From contig NZ_VZRB01000001.1 of NCBI RefSeq assembly GCF_008806595.1, forward strand, positions 215,423 through 279,422: DNA of 64,000 bases, read 5' to 3'. Shown in pieces: positions 55,004 to 63,979 of this stretch. The notes under the pieces are model-generated. The model saw only the letters and a program-made list of their open reading frames with translations. It did not search any database and had not been told where the DNA came from. The DNA comes from Streptomyces luteolifulvus (GTDB lineage: Bacteria; Actinomycetota; Actinomycetes; Streptomycetales; Streptomycetaceae). Made by a program: the position numbers and the translations under genes. Position 1 is the stretch's first letter, and the number at the start of each line of letters is the position of its first letter.

Positions 55004-55198
55004 CTAGTGTGCGGCGTTCTTGTGGCGGATTTCGGTGTCGGGGCCGGGTGAGCACACGCCCTCGTGCCCGTCCTCGAAGCGGACGCGGTACGGGGGATTG
55101 CCCTCCTGCCCCATCACTTCGACGATCTCGCCGACCTTGTCGTGCTGTCCGACCACCCTGCCGTGCTGGACAAGCTGGTCGCCCACGGTTGCACGCAT
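55004..55198 (-). CDS. DUF1918 protein
   Basis: A 64-aa DUF1918 protein: MRATVGDQLVQHGRVVGQHDKVGEIVEVMG, then PPYRVRFEDGHEGVCSPGPD. The SH3-like beta barrel fold is small and its function is unknown; the family is frequent in actinobacteria. It lies between two genes on opposite strands. Confidence 0.88.
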   Translation of the reverse strand: MRATVGDQLVQHGRVVGQHDKVGEIVEVMGQEGNPPYRVRFEDGHEGVCSPGPDTEIRHKNAAH

Positions 55199-55292
55199 CT
55201 GTTGGGCCTCCTCACCAAGTGCGGGAGCAGCGGTCCGTGGCTCTGAGTCTACGGCGCCGCACGTTTGTTGGAACCCGTCTCGGGTACGCCGC

Positions 55293-56231
55293 TCAGCCCC
55301 GCGCCCGCTGTGTGACGGCGATGCACACGAGCACCGCCGCAGCCGTCAGCGGAGCGGCCACCGTCAGGTGCTCGCCCAGCAGCAGCACCGACCACACCAG
55401 TGTGAGCAGGGGCTGAGCCAACTGCAACTGGCTGGCCCTGGGGATGCCGATGGCGGCCATGCCCCGGTACCAGACGACCAGGCCGAGGAACTGAGAGCCG
55501 GCCGCGACCCAGAGCAGCCCGGTCACGCTGTGCGCGGTCGGCTGCACGGGCTCGTACGACAGCGCGAGCACGGCGGCCGGCAGGCTCAGCGGCAGACACA
55601 GCACCAGCGCCCAGCCGATGACCTGCCAGCCCGGCATGACCCGGGCCAGCCGGCCGCCCTCGGTGTAGCCGGCGGCGCACACCAGCAGCGCGGCGAACAG
55701 GTACAGGTCGGCGGAGGTGAGGGCGCCGCCGCTCTGCTGCGCCGTGAAGACGAGCACCGCCGCCGCGCCCGCGAGGGCCGCCGTCCAGAAGGTGCGGGAG
55801 GGGCGGGTGCCCGTGCGCAGGGCGGAGAACAGCGCGGTGGTCAGGGGGAGGAGGCCGACGACGACGGCGGCGTGCGCGGTCGTCGAGGTCTCCAGGGCGA
55901 GGGTCGTCAGCAGGGGGAAGCCGACGACGACGCCGGCGGCGACGACTGCGAGCCCCGGCCAGTGGCGGCGGCCGGGGAACGGGATGCGCACGGCCAGCAG
56001 ACAGCTGCCCGCGATCAGGGCCGCGAGGACGCTGCGCACGGCCACCAGCGACCACGGCCCGAAGCCCTCCAGGCCCCAGGCGGTGGCGGGGAAGGTGAGG
56101 GAGAAGGCGGTGACGCCGAGGGCGGCCTGGAGGGTGCCGGTCGTCCTGGTCGTCGCGGCCGTCGTGGTCGTCGTGGCGGGGGCGGCCACCGCTACCCGGC
56201 TTGGTGCGGTAGCGCTACTCTGTGCTCTCAT
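55293..56231 (-). CDS. EamA/DMT-family transporter
   Basis: A 312-aa membrane protein with ten helices in two EamA repeats (LQAALGVTAFSLTFPATAWGLEGFGPWSLVAVRSVLAAL at the start; GLLWVAAGSQFLGLVVWYRGMAAIGIPRASQLQLAQPLL in the second). The family exports amino acids or other metabolites. Its ATG (56231-56229) overlaps the start codon of the divergent MocR gene by two bases. TACTCT on the minus strand (56242-56237) lies 5 bp before the ATG, so the mRNA is probably leaderless. The MocR regulator is its likely controller. Confidence 0.91.
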   Translation of the reverse strand: MRAQSSATAPSRVAVAAPATTTTTAATTRTTGTLQAALGVTAFSLTFPATAWGLEGFGPWSLVAVRSVLAALIAGSCLLAVRIPFPGRRHWPGLAVVAAGVVVGFPLLTTLALETSTTAHAAVVVGLLPLTTALFSALRTGTRPSRTFWTAALAGAAAVLVFTAQQSGGALTSADLYLFAALLVCAAGYTEGGRLARVMPGWQVIGWALVLCLPLSLPAAVLALSYEPVQPTAHSVTGLLWVAAGSQFLGLVVWYRGMAAIGIPRASQLQLAQPLLTLVWSVLLLGEHLTVAAPLTAAAVLVCIAVTQRARG

Positions 56232-56244
56232 GCAAGAGAGTAGC
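56209..56244. promoter_or_regulatory. Inverted repeats and twin -10 boxes over overlapping start codons
   Basis: GCTACTCT (56214-56221) and AGAGTAGC (56237-56244) form a perfect 8-bp inverted repeat around the overlapping start codons of the EamA and MocR genes. TACTCT appears on both strands, 8 and 5 bp before the two ATGs, as -10 boxes of leaderless promoters. GTAGCGCTAC (56209-56218) is a further palindrome, and another GCTAC is at 56191-56195, giving four GCTAC half-sites. A protein bound here would block both genes. Confidence 0.65.
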
Positions 56245-57672
56245 AGCGTAGGCGATCTGGCGGGCAGGCTGCGGAGAGAGCTGGACCGCTACTCGCCGGG
56301 TGGAAAGCTCCCGTCGAGCCGTGCGCTCGTCGAACGGTTCCGGGTCAGCCCCGTGACCGTCTCACGGGCCCTCGCGCAGCTGGCCGCCGAGGGTCTGGTG
56401 GTGACCCGGCCCGGCGCCGGCGCGTTCCGTGCCGAGCCGCGTGCCACGGGCGCTCCCGTCGGCGACACCTCCTGGCAGGAGGTCGCGCTCAGCGCGGACG
56501 GCGCCGCCGACCTCGTACCGCGCTCCGTGGACGCCTCCGGCGTGCTGGTCTCGCTCGCGGCTCCGCCGCCCGGTGTCATCGAGTTCAACGGCGGCTATCT
56601 GCACCCCTCGTTGCAGCCGGAGCGGGCGATGGCGGCGGCCCTGTCCCGGGCGGGACGCCGCCCCGGCGCCTGGGGGCGGCCGCCCATGGAGGGACTGCCC
56701 GAGCTGCGGGAGTGGTTCGCGCGGAGCATCGGCGGACCCGGCGGGACCGTCACGGCCGCGGAGGTGCTGATCACGGCGGGCGGCCAGTCCGCACTGACCA
56801 CGGCCCTGCGGGCGCTCGCCCCGCCCGGGGCGCCGGTGCTCGTGGAGTCGCCCACCTACCCGGGCATGCTGGCGATCGCCCGGGCCGCGGGCCTGCGCCC
56901 GGTTCCCGTACCGGTGGACGCGGACGGCGTGAAGCCCGCCCTGCTCGCGGACGCCTTCCGGGCGAGCGGTGCCCGAGTCTTCGTCTGCCAGCCGCTGTTC
57001 CAGAACCCGACCGGGGCCGTGCTCGCCGCCGCACGCCGGGGCGAGGTGCTGAGCATCGCGCGCGGGGCCGGTGCGTTCGTCGTGGAGGACGACTTCGTAC
57101 GTCGGCTCGTGCACGAGGACGCCGGGCCGCTGCCGCGTCCGCTCGCCGCCGAGGACCCCGACGGAGTCGTCGTCCATGTCTGCTCGCTCACCAAGGCGAC
57201 CTCGCCCAGCTTCCGGGTGAGCGCACTGGCCGCCCACGGGCCCGTGCTGGAACGGCTGCGCGCCATCCAGGTCGTGGACACGTTCTTCGTGCCCCGGCCC
57301 CTGCAGGAGGCGGCGCTCGAACTGGTCGGCTCCCCGGCATGGCCGCGCCATCTGCGCACGATCTCCGCCGAGTTGAAGGCCCGCCGGGACACCATGACCG
57401 CAGCGCTGAGCAGGGACCTCCCCGAACTCACCCTTCCGCACATCCCGTCCGGCGGCTACCACCTGTGGCTGCGCCTGCCGGACGGCACGGACGAGCAGAC
57501 ACTCACCGTGGCCGCCCTGCGCGCAGGCGTCGCCATCACTCCGGGCCGCCCCTACTTCAGCGCCGAACCCCCCGCCCCCCACACCCGCCTGAGCTTCGCG
57601 GCGGTCGCCGGACCGGGAGAAATCTCGGAGGGCGTACGTCGCCTGCGCACGGCCTGCGAGGAGGTGCTCTAG
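56230..57672 (+). CDS. MocR-type (GntR HTH + aminotransferase) regulator
   Basis: A 480-aa MocR/PdxR-type regulator: GntR winged helix (about 5-75, LAGRLRRELDRYSPGGKLPSSRALVERFRVSPVTVSRALAQL) fused to a class I aminotransferase domain (about 105-475). The PLP lysine is in CSLTKATSPSFR, and the substrate Arg in TRLSFAAV. Such proteins bind PLP and often respond to amino acids. Start ATG 56230 overlaps that of the divergent EamA transporter, its likely target. The stop codons of this and the next, convergent gene share CTAG (57669-57672). Confidence 0.92.
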   Translation: MQESSSVGDLAGRLRRELDRYSPGGKLPSSRALVERFRVSPVTVSRALAQLAAEGLVVTRPGAGAFRAEPRATGAPVGDTSWQEVALSADGAADLVPRSVDASGVLVSLAAPPPGVIEFNGGYLHPSLQPERAMAAALSRAGRRPGAWGRPPMEGLPELREWFARSIGGPGGTVTAAEVLITAGGQSALTTALRALAPPGAPVLVESPTYPGMLAIARAAGLRPVPVPVDADGVKPALLADAFRASGARVFVCQPLFQNPTGAVLAAARRGEVLSIARGAGAFVVEDDFVRRLVHEDAGPLPRPLAAEDPDGVVVHVCSLTKATSPSFRVSALAAHGPVLERLRAIQVVDTFFVPRPLQEAALELVGSPAWPRHLRTISAELKARRDTMTAALSRDLPELTLPHIPSGGYHLWLRLPDGTDEQTLTVAALRAGVAITPGRPYFSAEPPAPHTRLSFAAVAGPGEISEGVRRLRTACEEVL

Positions 57673-58280
57673 TCACGGGGCTCCCGCGCAAGGCCGCAGA
57701 GGAACTCGCCCGAGGCGAACAGCTCCGGGGTCAGGCGAACGCCGGTGATGCGGTGGGCGAGCGCGAACGCCGCTTCGGTGTGGTGGGTGTAGTCCCGGTC
57801 GTCGTCCTTGCTCAGGTCGAAGCCCGACTCACGCATCTCGACGAGCAGTTCATCGGGATGCGTGCCGTCGCGGTGGTACACGAACAGGGGCTCGAAGTGG
57901 AGTCGCAGCTCGCCGTCCTCGTACCAGCAGAAGTGGTCCACCGCGTTGACGTTGCGGAAGTGGGAGACCACGGTGCGGCCGCGCGAGAGGGGGAGCATGG
58001 CCTCGTGCGTGATGCCGAGGAGGCCGTTGTGCTCGGCCAGCAGCGTCCATTCGCCCAGCGATACGGCCCCGACGAACGTCCGGTTGGGCTCGCTCACGGC
58101 GAACGACGGCTCGTACAGTCCGTCCACGCCGGTTGTCCGGACGTAGCCTCCGGCCCCCAGTTCCCCGAGCAGTTCCTCAGGGGACAGGCCCCGGACCAGG
58201 GTGACGCAGAACGCCTCCATGAAGTCCTCGTACCGCTCTTCGAGCCACGCGTAGTCCGCGGCCGTCGTCGTCCCAGTCAT
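57669..58280 (-). CDS. DUF6461-like protein
   Basis: A 203-aa protein that I place in the DUF6461 group (YAWLEERYEDFMEAFCVTLVRGLSPEELLGELG, then SLGEWTLLAEHNGLLGI, VSHFRNVNAVDHFCWYEDGEL). No catalytic motif, signal peptide or membrane helix is seen; function unknown. ATG 58280 (MTGTTTAADYAW) is chosen over the longer frame. Convergent with the MocR gene, sharing the palindrome CTAG for both stop codons. Confidence 0.82.
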   Translation of the reverse strand: MTGTTTAADYAWLEERYEDFMEAFCVTLVRGLSPEELLGELGAGGYVRTTGVDGLYEPSFAVSEPNRTFVGAVSLGEWTLLAEHNGLLGITHEAMLPLSRGRTVVSHFRNVNAVDHFCWYEDGELRLHFEPLFVYHRDGTHPDELLVEMRESGFDLSKDDDRDYTHHTEAAFALAHRITGVRLTPELFASGEFLCGLAREPRD

Positions 58281-58389
58281 GTGTGCAGCATCGCACCCGC
58301 CACTGACAATGCCCCCGCCACCGACCACGCCCCCGTCCGGTGGTGAAAACCGTTCGACTTGCGTGGCTGTGTGCTGGGAATCTCGCGGC

Positions 58390-58827
58390 ATGACAGACAC
58401 CGCGCGCCTGCCCGAGGGTTATGAGACATCCGCCGATTCCGGTCGTATCGACGTCGAGCGGGTGCATCGCTGGCTGTCGACCGACGCGTACTGGGCGATG
58501 GACCGGGTCCGGGAGAAGCAGGAGCGGGCGATCGAGGGGTCGCTCAACTTCGGGGTGTATAACACTGTTTCGGGGGAGCAGGTGGCATATGCCCGGGTTG
58601 TGACCGACCGGGCGACGTTCGCCTGGCTGTGTGACGTGTACGTCGATCCGGCCGTGCGCGGGAAGGGGATCGGTACGGCGCTGGTCGAGGCCGTGCGCGA
58701 GCACCTGCGGCCGTACGGGCTGCGACGCATTCTGCTCGCCACCCACGACGCTCACGGCGTGTACGAGAAGGTCGGGTTCGCGGCCCTTGCGAAGCCCGAT
58801 CGGTGGATGGCGCTCCATTTCGGGTGA
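58390..58827 (+). CDS. GNAT-family N-acetyltransferase
   Basis: A 145-aa GNAT acetyltransferase. The acetyl-CoA loop R90-G-K-G-I-G95 (VRGKGIGTALVEAV) and the VYVDPAVRGKG strand are clear, and ATHDAHGVYEKVGF is the C-terminal motif B. It acetylates an unknown amine or amide. ATG 58390 is chosen; the upstream frame is Pro-rich and not convincing. Confidence 0.9.
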   Translation: MTDTARLPEGYETSADSGRIDVERVHRWLSTDAYWAMDRVREKQERAIEGSLNFGVYNTVSGEQVAYARVVTDRATFAWLCDVYVDPAVRGKGIGTALVEAVREHLRPYGLRRILLATHDAHGVYEKVGFAALAKPDRWMALHFG

Positions 58828-58930
58828 GTTGTCCGTCAGATCCTGACCCTGACGTAAGGTTTCGCACACCCTGGGTAAATCCCAGACAACATCCCTTGAC
58901 CTGCGAACTTTTGCCGCCCACGATCGCGGC

Positions 58931-59524
58931 ATGCCACTTCGGGTCACTTTCGTCGCCGCCGCACGCAGCTCCTCGCTGCTCGCGGAGCGCTTCGAGGACG
59001 CCCGTCCGCTGGACCAGGCCGGCTGGGACGAGGCGCTGCGCGCCGCCCACGACCTGGTGCCGCTCGCGGCCTCCGAGTTGCGCTACTGCTCACCGACCCC
59101 GCGCAGCCGTGCCACGGGGGACGCCCTCGGCTATGCGCCGCTCGTACAGCTCGCCCTGCGGGACTGCGCCATGGGCAGATGGCGCGGGCTGACCCTCGGG
59201 GAGGCGATGGCCCGCGAGCCGCAGGCGGTGGACGCCTGGCTCGCCGACCCGCGTTCCACACCGCACGGCGGTGAGTCGCTGCTCGCGTTCATCTCCCGGG
59301 TCGGCGGCTGGCTGGACACCCGGCCCGTCGAGGACGGATGCACCGTCGTCGCCGTGGCGGAGCCGTCCGTGATCCGCGCGGCCCTGGTGTACGCCCTGAA
59401 GGCGCCGCCCTCGACCTTCTGGAACATCGACGTGCGCCCGCTGTCGGCGACCACCGTCTCGGGCCGTGGCGGCCGCTGGCACCTCCGCTGCGACGGGATA
59501 CCCGCTCAGCCCTTGCGGGCGTAG
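58931..59524 (+). CDS. Histidine-phosphatase-fold protein lacking the RHG motif
   Basis: A 197-aa protein of the phosphoglycerate-mutase-like fold. The usual N-terminal LVRHGET is replaced by FVAAARSSS (residues 7-15), so the catalytic histidine is missing. The second histidine (usually in SHGGVIR) is changed to Glu in VAVAEPSVIRAAL. The remaining family pattern, LDQAGWDEALRAA, YCSPTPRSRATGDALG and MGRWRGLTLGEA, is preserved. It is therefore likely non-catalytic or has changed chemistry. From memory, such proteins sit near cobalt-transport genes in Streptomyces, but none are seen here. Confidence 0.83.
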   Translation: MPLRVTFVAAARSSSLLAERFEDARPLDQAGWDEALRAAHDLVPLAASELRYCSPTPRSRATGDALGYAPLVQLALRDCAMGRWRGLTLGEAMAREPQAVDAWLADPRSTPHGGESLLAFISRVGGWLDTRPVEDGCTVVAVAEPSVIRAALVYALKAPPSTFWNIDVRPLSATTVSGRGGRWHLRCDGIPAQPLRA

Positions 59525-59949
59525 TCGGTGGTCAGGACGAGGTCCTTGGCGGGACCGCCCACGCGCCACACGGTCCGCCAGTGGTCCCGGTCCCGGACGG
59601 TGAACTCGCCCCGGTAGAGGTCCGCCGCGCAGGGATGCGCGGCGACATGGTGCCCGGAGGTCAGGTCCAGGCCGTGGAAGGGCCGTCCGTCCGCGAAGCG
59701 CACGTCCGCCGTCCCCGGTGAGCTCCCCGGCAGGAAGCGCAGTGTCCGCTCGGCGGGGCGGGGGACGCCCTGCCAGAGGAAGGTGCCGGACTCCTGGTGG
59801 AGCAGTCCTCCGCCGTCCAGCGCGCGGAACACGGTGACCCCCTCGAAACGGCCTCCGTCTCCGCTCGACCGATCGCGCACGGTGCGCTCCACGCTCCACC
59901 GGCCGGCGAGGTACTTCAGAACGTCCGGCACCGGCCAGAACTCGCCCAT
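59506..59949 (-). CDS. DUF6314 protein
   Basis: A 147-aa protein I place in DUF6314 (VLKYLAGRWSVERTVRDRSSGDGGRFEGVTVF, LLHQESGTFLWQG, RTVWRVGGPAKDLVLTTDY). It resembles a lipocalin-like beta barrel; function unknown. It overlaps the convergent phosphatase-like gene by 19 nt at the 3' ends. Confidence 0.85.
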   Translation of the reverse strand: MGEFWPVPDVLKYLAGRWSVERTVRDRSSGDGGRFEGVTVFRALDGGGLLHQESGTFLWQGVPRPAERTLRFLPGSSPGTADVRFADGRPFHGLDLTSGHHVAAHPCAADLYRGEFTVRDRDHWRTVWRVGGPAKDLVLTTDYARKG

Positions 59950-60013
59950 TCCGTCCCTCCCGTCATGGCAACCGGTTGCCGCCGGCCGACTCGCCCAGGG
60001 TTCCTGCCCCTAC

Positions 60014-60472
60014 CTATCCTCCCAGCGGCAGCAGCCGGCGCTCGGCGAAGACCTTCTTCGCGGCGAGGGTGGCGTTCAGCGCCCTCGGCATGCCGCAGTA
60101 CACCGCGGAGTGCGTGAGGGCCTCGACTATCTGCTCGGGGGTGAGGCCCACGTTCAGCGCAGCGTTCACATGCACGTCGAGCTGGGCCTCGCAGCCGCCG
60201 AGAGCTGTGAGCATGCCGAGGGTGACCAACTGGCGGTCGCGCGGGGCGAGTCCGGGACGGTCGTAGATCTCGCCGAAGGCCCAGGCGACGACCTGATGCC
60301 CGAGTTCGGGGTTGATGTCGGCCAGCGCGTCGAGGACCCGCCGCCCGGCCTCGCCGTCGACCTTGTCCAGGACCTCCATTCCGTGCGCGAAACGCTCCTC
60401 ACGGGTGGTGCTGTCGTTCATGTCGGGTCGCTCGTCGGGTCGCTCGTCGGGTCGTTCGTTCGGGTTGCTCAT
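60014..60472 (-). CDS. Carboxymuconolactone decarboxylase-family protein
   Basis: A 152-aa AhpD/CMD-like protein: DRQLVTLGMLTALGGCEAQLDVHVNAALNVGLTPEQIVEALTHSAVYCGMPRALNA contains the family helix and a Cys-x6-His near the usual catalytic position. It may be a 4-carboxymuconolactone decarboxylase or a related redox protein. The first 17 residues are three ERPD units encoded by a 12-bp tandem repeat, so the true start may be Met18 (60421). Confidence 0.88.
   Translation of the reverse strand: MSNPNERPDERPDERPDMNDSTTREERFAHGMEVLDKVDGEAGRRVLDALADINPELGHQVVAWAFGEIYDRPGLAPRDRQLVTLGMLTALGGCEAQLDVHVNAALNVGLTPEQIVEALTHSAVYCGMPRALNATLAAKKVFAERRLLPLGG
60420..60462. repeat. 12-bp tandem repeat at the start of the CMD-family gene
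   Basis: GTCGGGTCGCTC is repeated about three times (last unit GTCGGGTCGTTC), encoding ERPD-ERPD-ERPD on the minus strand. Repeat length divisible by three allows slippage without frameshift, so copy number may vary between strains. Confidence 0.8.
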
Positions 60473-60559
60473 GGTCAGGACCCTAGGAGTTGGAGCGCAC
60501 TTGAGGGCAACCGCCGACCGAGGTCCACGACTGGGAGTTCGGCCTCGGCGGTGATGACC

Positions 60560-61927
<1,368 letters not shown>

Positions 61928-62063
61928 ACATCGGACTATCCGCCCACCACCCCCGCCACGCAAGCCCCGCCCGGCACGCGCGCACGGCGTGATCAACGGG
62001 CGTGACAGGACCGGTCAGGATTCGAGAAGCGCCTGTCGGTGGGCCGCGCCTAGCGTGAGGGGC

Positions 62064-62699
62064 ATGGCATCCATCGCATCCGTCACCCTCGAGGTGGCCG
62101 ACCCCGCGGCCGCCCACCGGTTCCACAGCGCCGCCTTCGGTCTGGACACGCAGATACGGCTGCGGGTCTCAAACGCGCCCACGACCGGCTTCCGGGGATT
62201 CATCCTGGGTCTCACGGTGTCCCAGCCGGCCGACGTCGACAGTCTCATCGAGGCCGCCCTCGACGCGGGCGCCACCTCGCTGAAGCCCGCCACGAAGTCG
62301 CTCTGGGGCTACGGCGGGGTCGTCAAGGCCCCGGACGGGACGATCTGGAAGGTCGCGACCTCGGCGAAGAAGGACACCCGCCCGGCGAGCCGGCAGATCG
62401 ATGAGATCGTGCTGCTGCTGGGAGTCGCTGACGTGGCCGCGAGCAAGCGGTTCTACGCCGGCCAGGGCCTTGCCGTGACGAAGAGCTTCGGCCGGGTGTA
62501 CGCCGAGTTCGCCGCCGGGCCGGGTCCCGTCAAGCTGGCCCTGTACCGGCGTCGTGCCCTGGCCAAGGACGTCGGGGTCTCTCCCGACGGCTCCGGTTCG
62601 CGCCGGCTCGTGATCGGCGGCGACGCCGGATCGTTCACGGATCCGGACGGGTTCGCGTGGGAGGCCATGTCGCCGGTGTCCACGGTGGAGGAGGCATGA
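62064..62699 (+). CDS. VOC-family glyoxalase-like protein
   Basis: A 211-aa protein with two vicinal-oxygen-chelate halves (residues ~1-100 and ~110-205: SVTLEVADPAAAHRFHSAAFGLD and EIVLLLGVADVAASKRFYAGQGL). Metal ligands of classical glyoxalase I are not obvious, so enzymatic function is uncertain. ATG 62064 follows GTGAGGGGC. Its stop overlaps the next start (ATGA), forming a two-gene operon. Confidence 0.88.
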   Translation: MASIASVTLEVADPAAAHRFHSAAFGLDTQIRLRVSNAPTTGFRGFILGLTVSQPADVDSLIEAALDAGATSLKPATKSLWGYGGVVKAPDGTIWKVATSAKKDTRPASRQIDEIVLLLGVADVAASKRFYAGQGLAVTKSFGRVYAEFAAGPGPVKLALYRRRALAKDVGVSPDGSGSRRLVIGGDAGSFTDPDGFAWEAMSPVSTVEEA

Positions 62700-63151
62700 C
62701 GGGCGCGCCGCCGCGTGGACTTGAGGAGAGGATGCGGGACACCCGCGCGAGGCTGGAGAGCGACGTCGACCTCTGGGTGGCGACGTCGGGCTCCCCGGGC
62801 GGTGTCCACCTCATCCCGCTCTCATTTCTCTGGGACGGGACCGCGTTCCTCGTTTCGACGCCGCGCGCCTCGGTCACCGGCCGCAACCTGCTGGCCGACG
62901 GCCGGGTGCGGCTCGGCCTCGGGCGGACCCGCGATGTCGTTGTCGTCGAGGGCATCGCCGAGCCGGTGGACATCGCCGGCCTCGGCACCGAGGCGGGCGA
63001 CGCCTTCGCGGCGAAGACCGGTTTCGACCCGCGTGAACTCGACGAGCCCTACCAGTACTTCCTGATCCGGCCGCGGCGCATCCAGGCCTGGCGTGAGGCG
63101 AACGAGCTGCGGGGACGCGACCTCATGCGCGACGGCCGCTGGCTTCTGTGA
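62696..63151 (+). CDS. Pyridoxamine 5'-phosphate oxidase-family flavin/F420-binding protein
   Basis: A 151-aa split-barrel protein: RARLESDVDLWVATSG, HLIPLSFLWDGTAFLVSTPRASVTGRNLLADGRVRLGLG and DVVVVEGIAEPVDIAGLG are strands of the PNPOx-like fold. Such actinobacterial members bind FMN or F420, and it may be a reductase or flavin carrier. It is coupled to the VOC protein (ATGA), suggesting a joint, unknown function. Confidence 0.86.
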   Translation: MTGAPPRGLEERMRDTRARLESDVDLWVATSGSPGGVHLIPLSFLWDGTAFLVSTPRASVTGRNLLADGRVRLGLGRTRDVVVVEGIAEPVDIAGLGTEAGDAFAAKTGFDPRELDEPYQYFLIRPRRIQAWREANELRGRDLMRDGRWLL

Positions 63152-63275
63152 AAAGCGTGGCCGCGGTTGCCCCGGAAGATCGGTACCTGGGAAGATTCGG
63201 CTTCGGGTGCACGGAGACCCTGGGCATTCAAAGACCAAGCCGACGCACAACAGAAGAACAAGCGGACGTGAGCTG

Positions 63276-63572
63276 ATGAGCGGAATCGAGACGCATGTCC
63301 TGTGGCATGCCCGCCACCTCGCAGTGGAGGAGGACGGCCGGATCATCCACCGGGACGCGGACGGAAGCCTGCACCTGGACGAGGAGGAGTGGAGGATTCT
63401 CGGCATCTATTCACGCCGGGAGGCGGCCGAGGCCCACCTTGAAAGAGCGAGGCGGCTTCCGGGGTTCTGTGAAGAGCCGAACTGTTTCACCATAGCGCCC
63501 CTGGAGATCGATGAGGACCTGTGGACCGACGGGTACTTCACCGAGCGCCCGGGTGACCCGGTGGAAGACTGA
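63276..63572 (+). CDS. DUF7336-like small protein, first of a tandem pair
   Basis: A 98-aa acidic protein I tentatively place in DUF7336: HVLWHARHLAVEEDGRIIHRD, then WRILGIYSRREAAEAHLERARRLPGF, CFTIAPLEIDEDLWTDGYF. It resembles the next gene along its whole length (IYSxRExAE and LPGF patterns), so the pair arose by duplication. Function unknown; neither signal peptide nor membrane helix. The ATG at 63276 has GTGAGCTG upstream. Confidence 0.72.
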   Translation: MSGIETHVLWHARHLAVEEDGRIIHRDADGSLHLDEEEWRILGIYSRREAAEAHLERARRLPGFCEEPNCFTIAPLEIDEDLWTDGYFTERPGDPVED

Positions 63573-63613
63573 TCCCCTGAATCGTCCGGACCGCACGCTG
63601 GTAAGAGGTTGGC

Positions 63614-63901
63614 ATGGAAAAGACCGTACATCTCCTGGTCCACAGGCATCATCTCTCGGAAGACGGCCAGGTCACCGCCGACTTCATGGAGGACGGGGAA
63701 CCGCTCTTCTGGGACGACCGCGATGACAGCTACATGATTATGGGGCTCTATTCCAGCAGGGAACTGGCCGAACAGCGCATCGAGAGCGCGCTGCGACTTC
63801 CCGGATTCAGCCTGGCTCCCGACGGGTTCGCCATCCACGAGTACACCCTGGACTCCGAGCACTGGACCAATGGCTTCCGCGTGAAAGACGGCGGCGAATG
63901 A
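63614..63901 (+). CDS. DUF7336-like small protein, second of a tandem pair
   Basis: A 95-aa acidic paralogue of the preceding gene: VHLLVHRHHLSEDGQVTADFMEDGEPLFWDDRDDSYMIMGLYSSRELAEQRIESALRLPGF and FAIHEYTLDSEHWTNGF. This copy keeps the EHW-GF ending closer to what I recall of DUF7336; in the first copy this reads DLWTDGYF. Start ATG 63614 follows AAGAGG. Function unknown. Confidence 0.74.
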   Translation: MEKTVHLLVHRHHLSEDGQVTADFMEDGEPLFWDDRDDSYMIMGLYSSRELAEQRIESALRLPGFSLAPDGFAIHEYTLDSEHWTNGFRVKDGGE

Positions 63902-63916
63902 TCTGATACAAGCACT

Positions 63917-63979
63917 TCGGGGGTGGGGGGGGGGGGGGGGGGGGCCCCCCCCCCCCGGGGGGGGGGGGGGGGGGGGGGT
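63917..63979. other. Poly-G/poly-C run, probable assembly artefact
   Basis: From about 63917 to 63979 the sequence is almost only G, then C, then G, followed by ordinary-looking AT-containing bases. Nothing in the rest of the window resembles it, and such runs at a read or contig end are typical of failed base calling. Confidence 0.8.

Noticed and set aside
63917..63979. G-run as a G-quadruplex or real repeat
   Set aside because: Length, abrupt G-to-C switch and position at the window end fit failed base calling much better.
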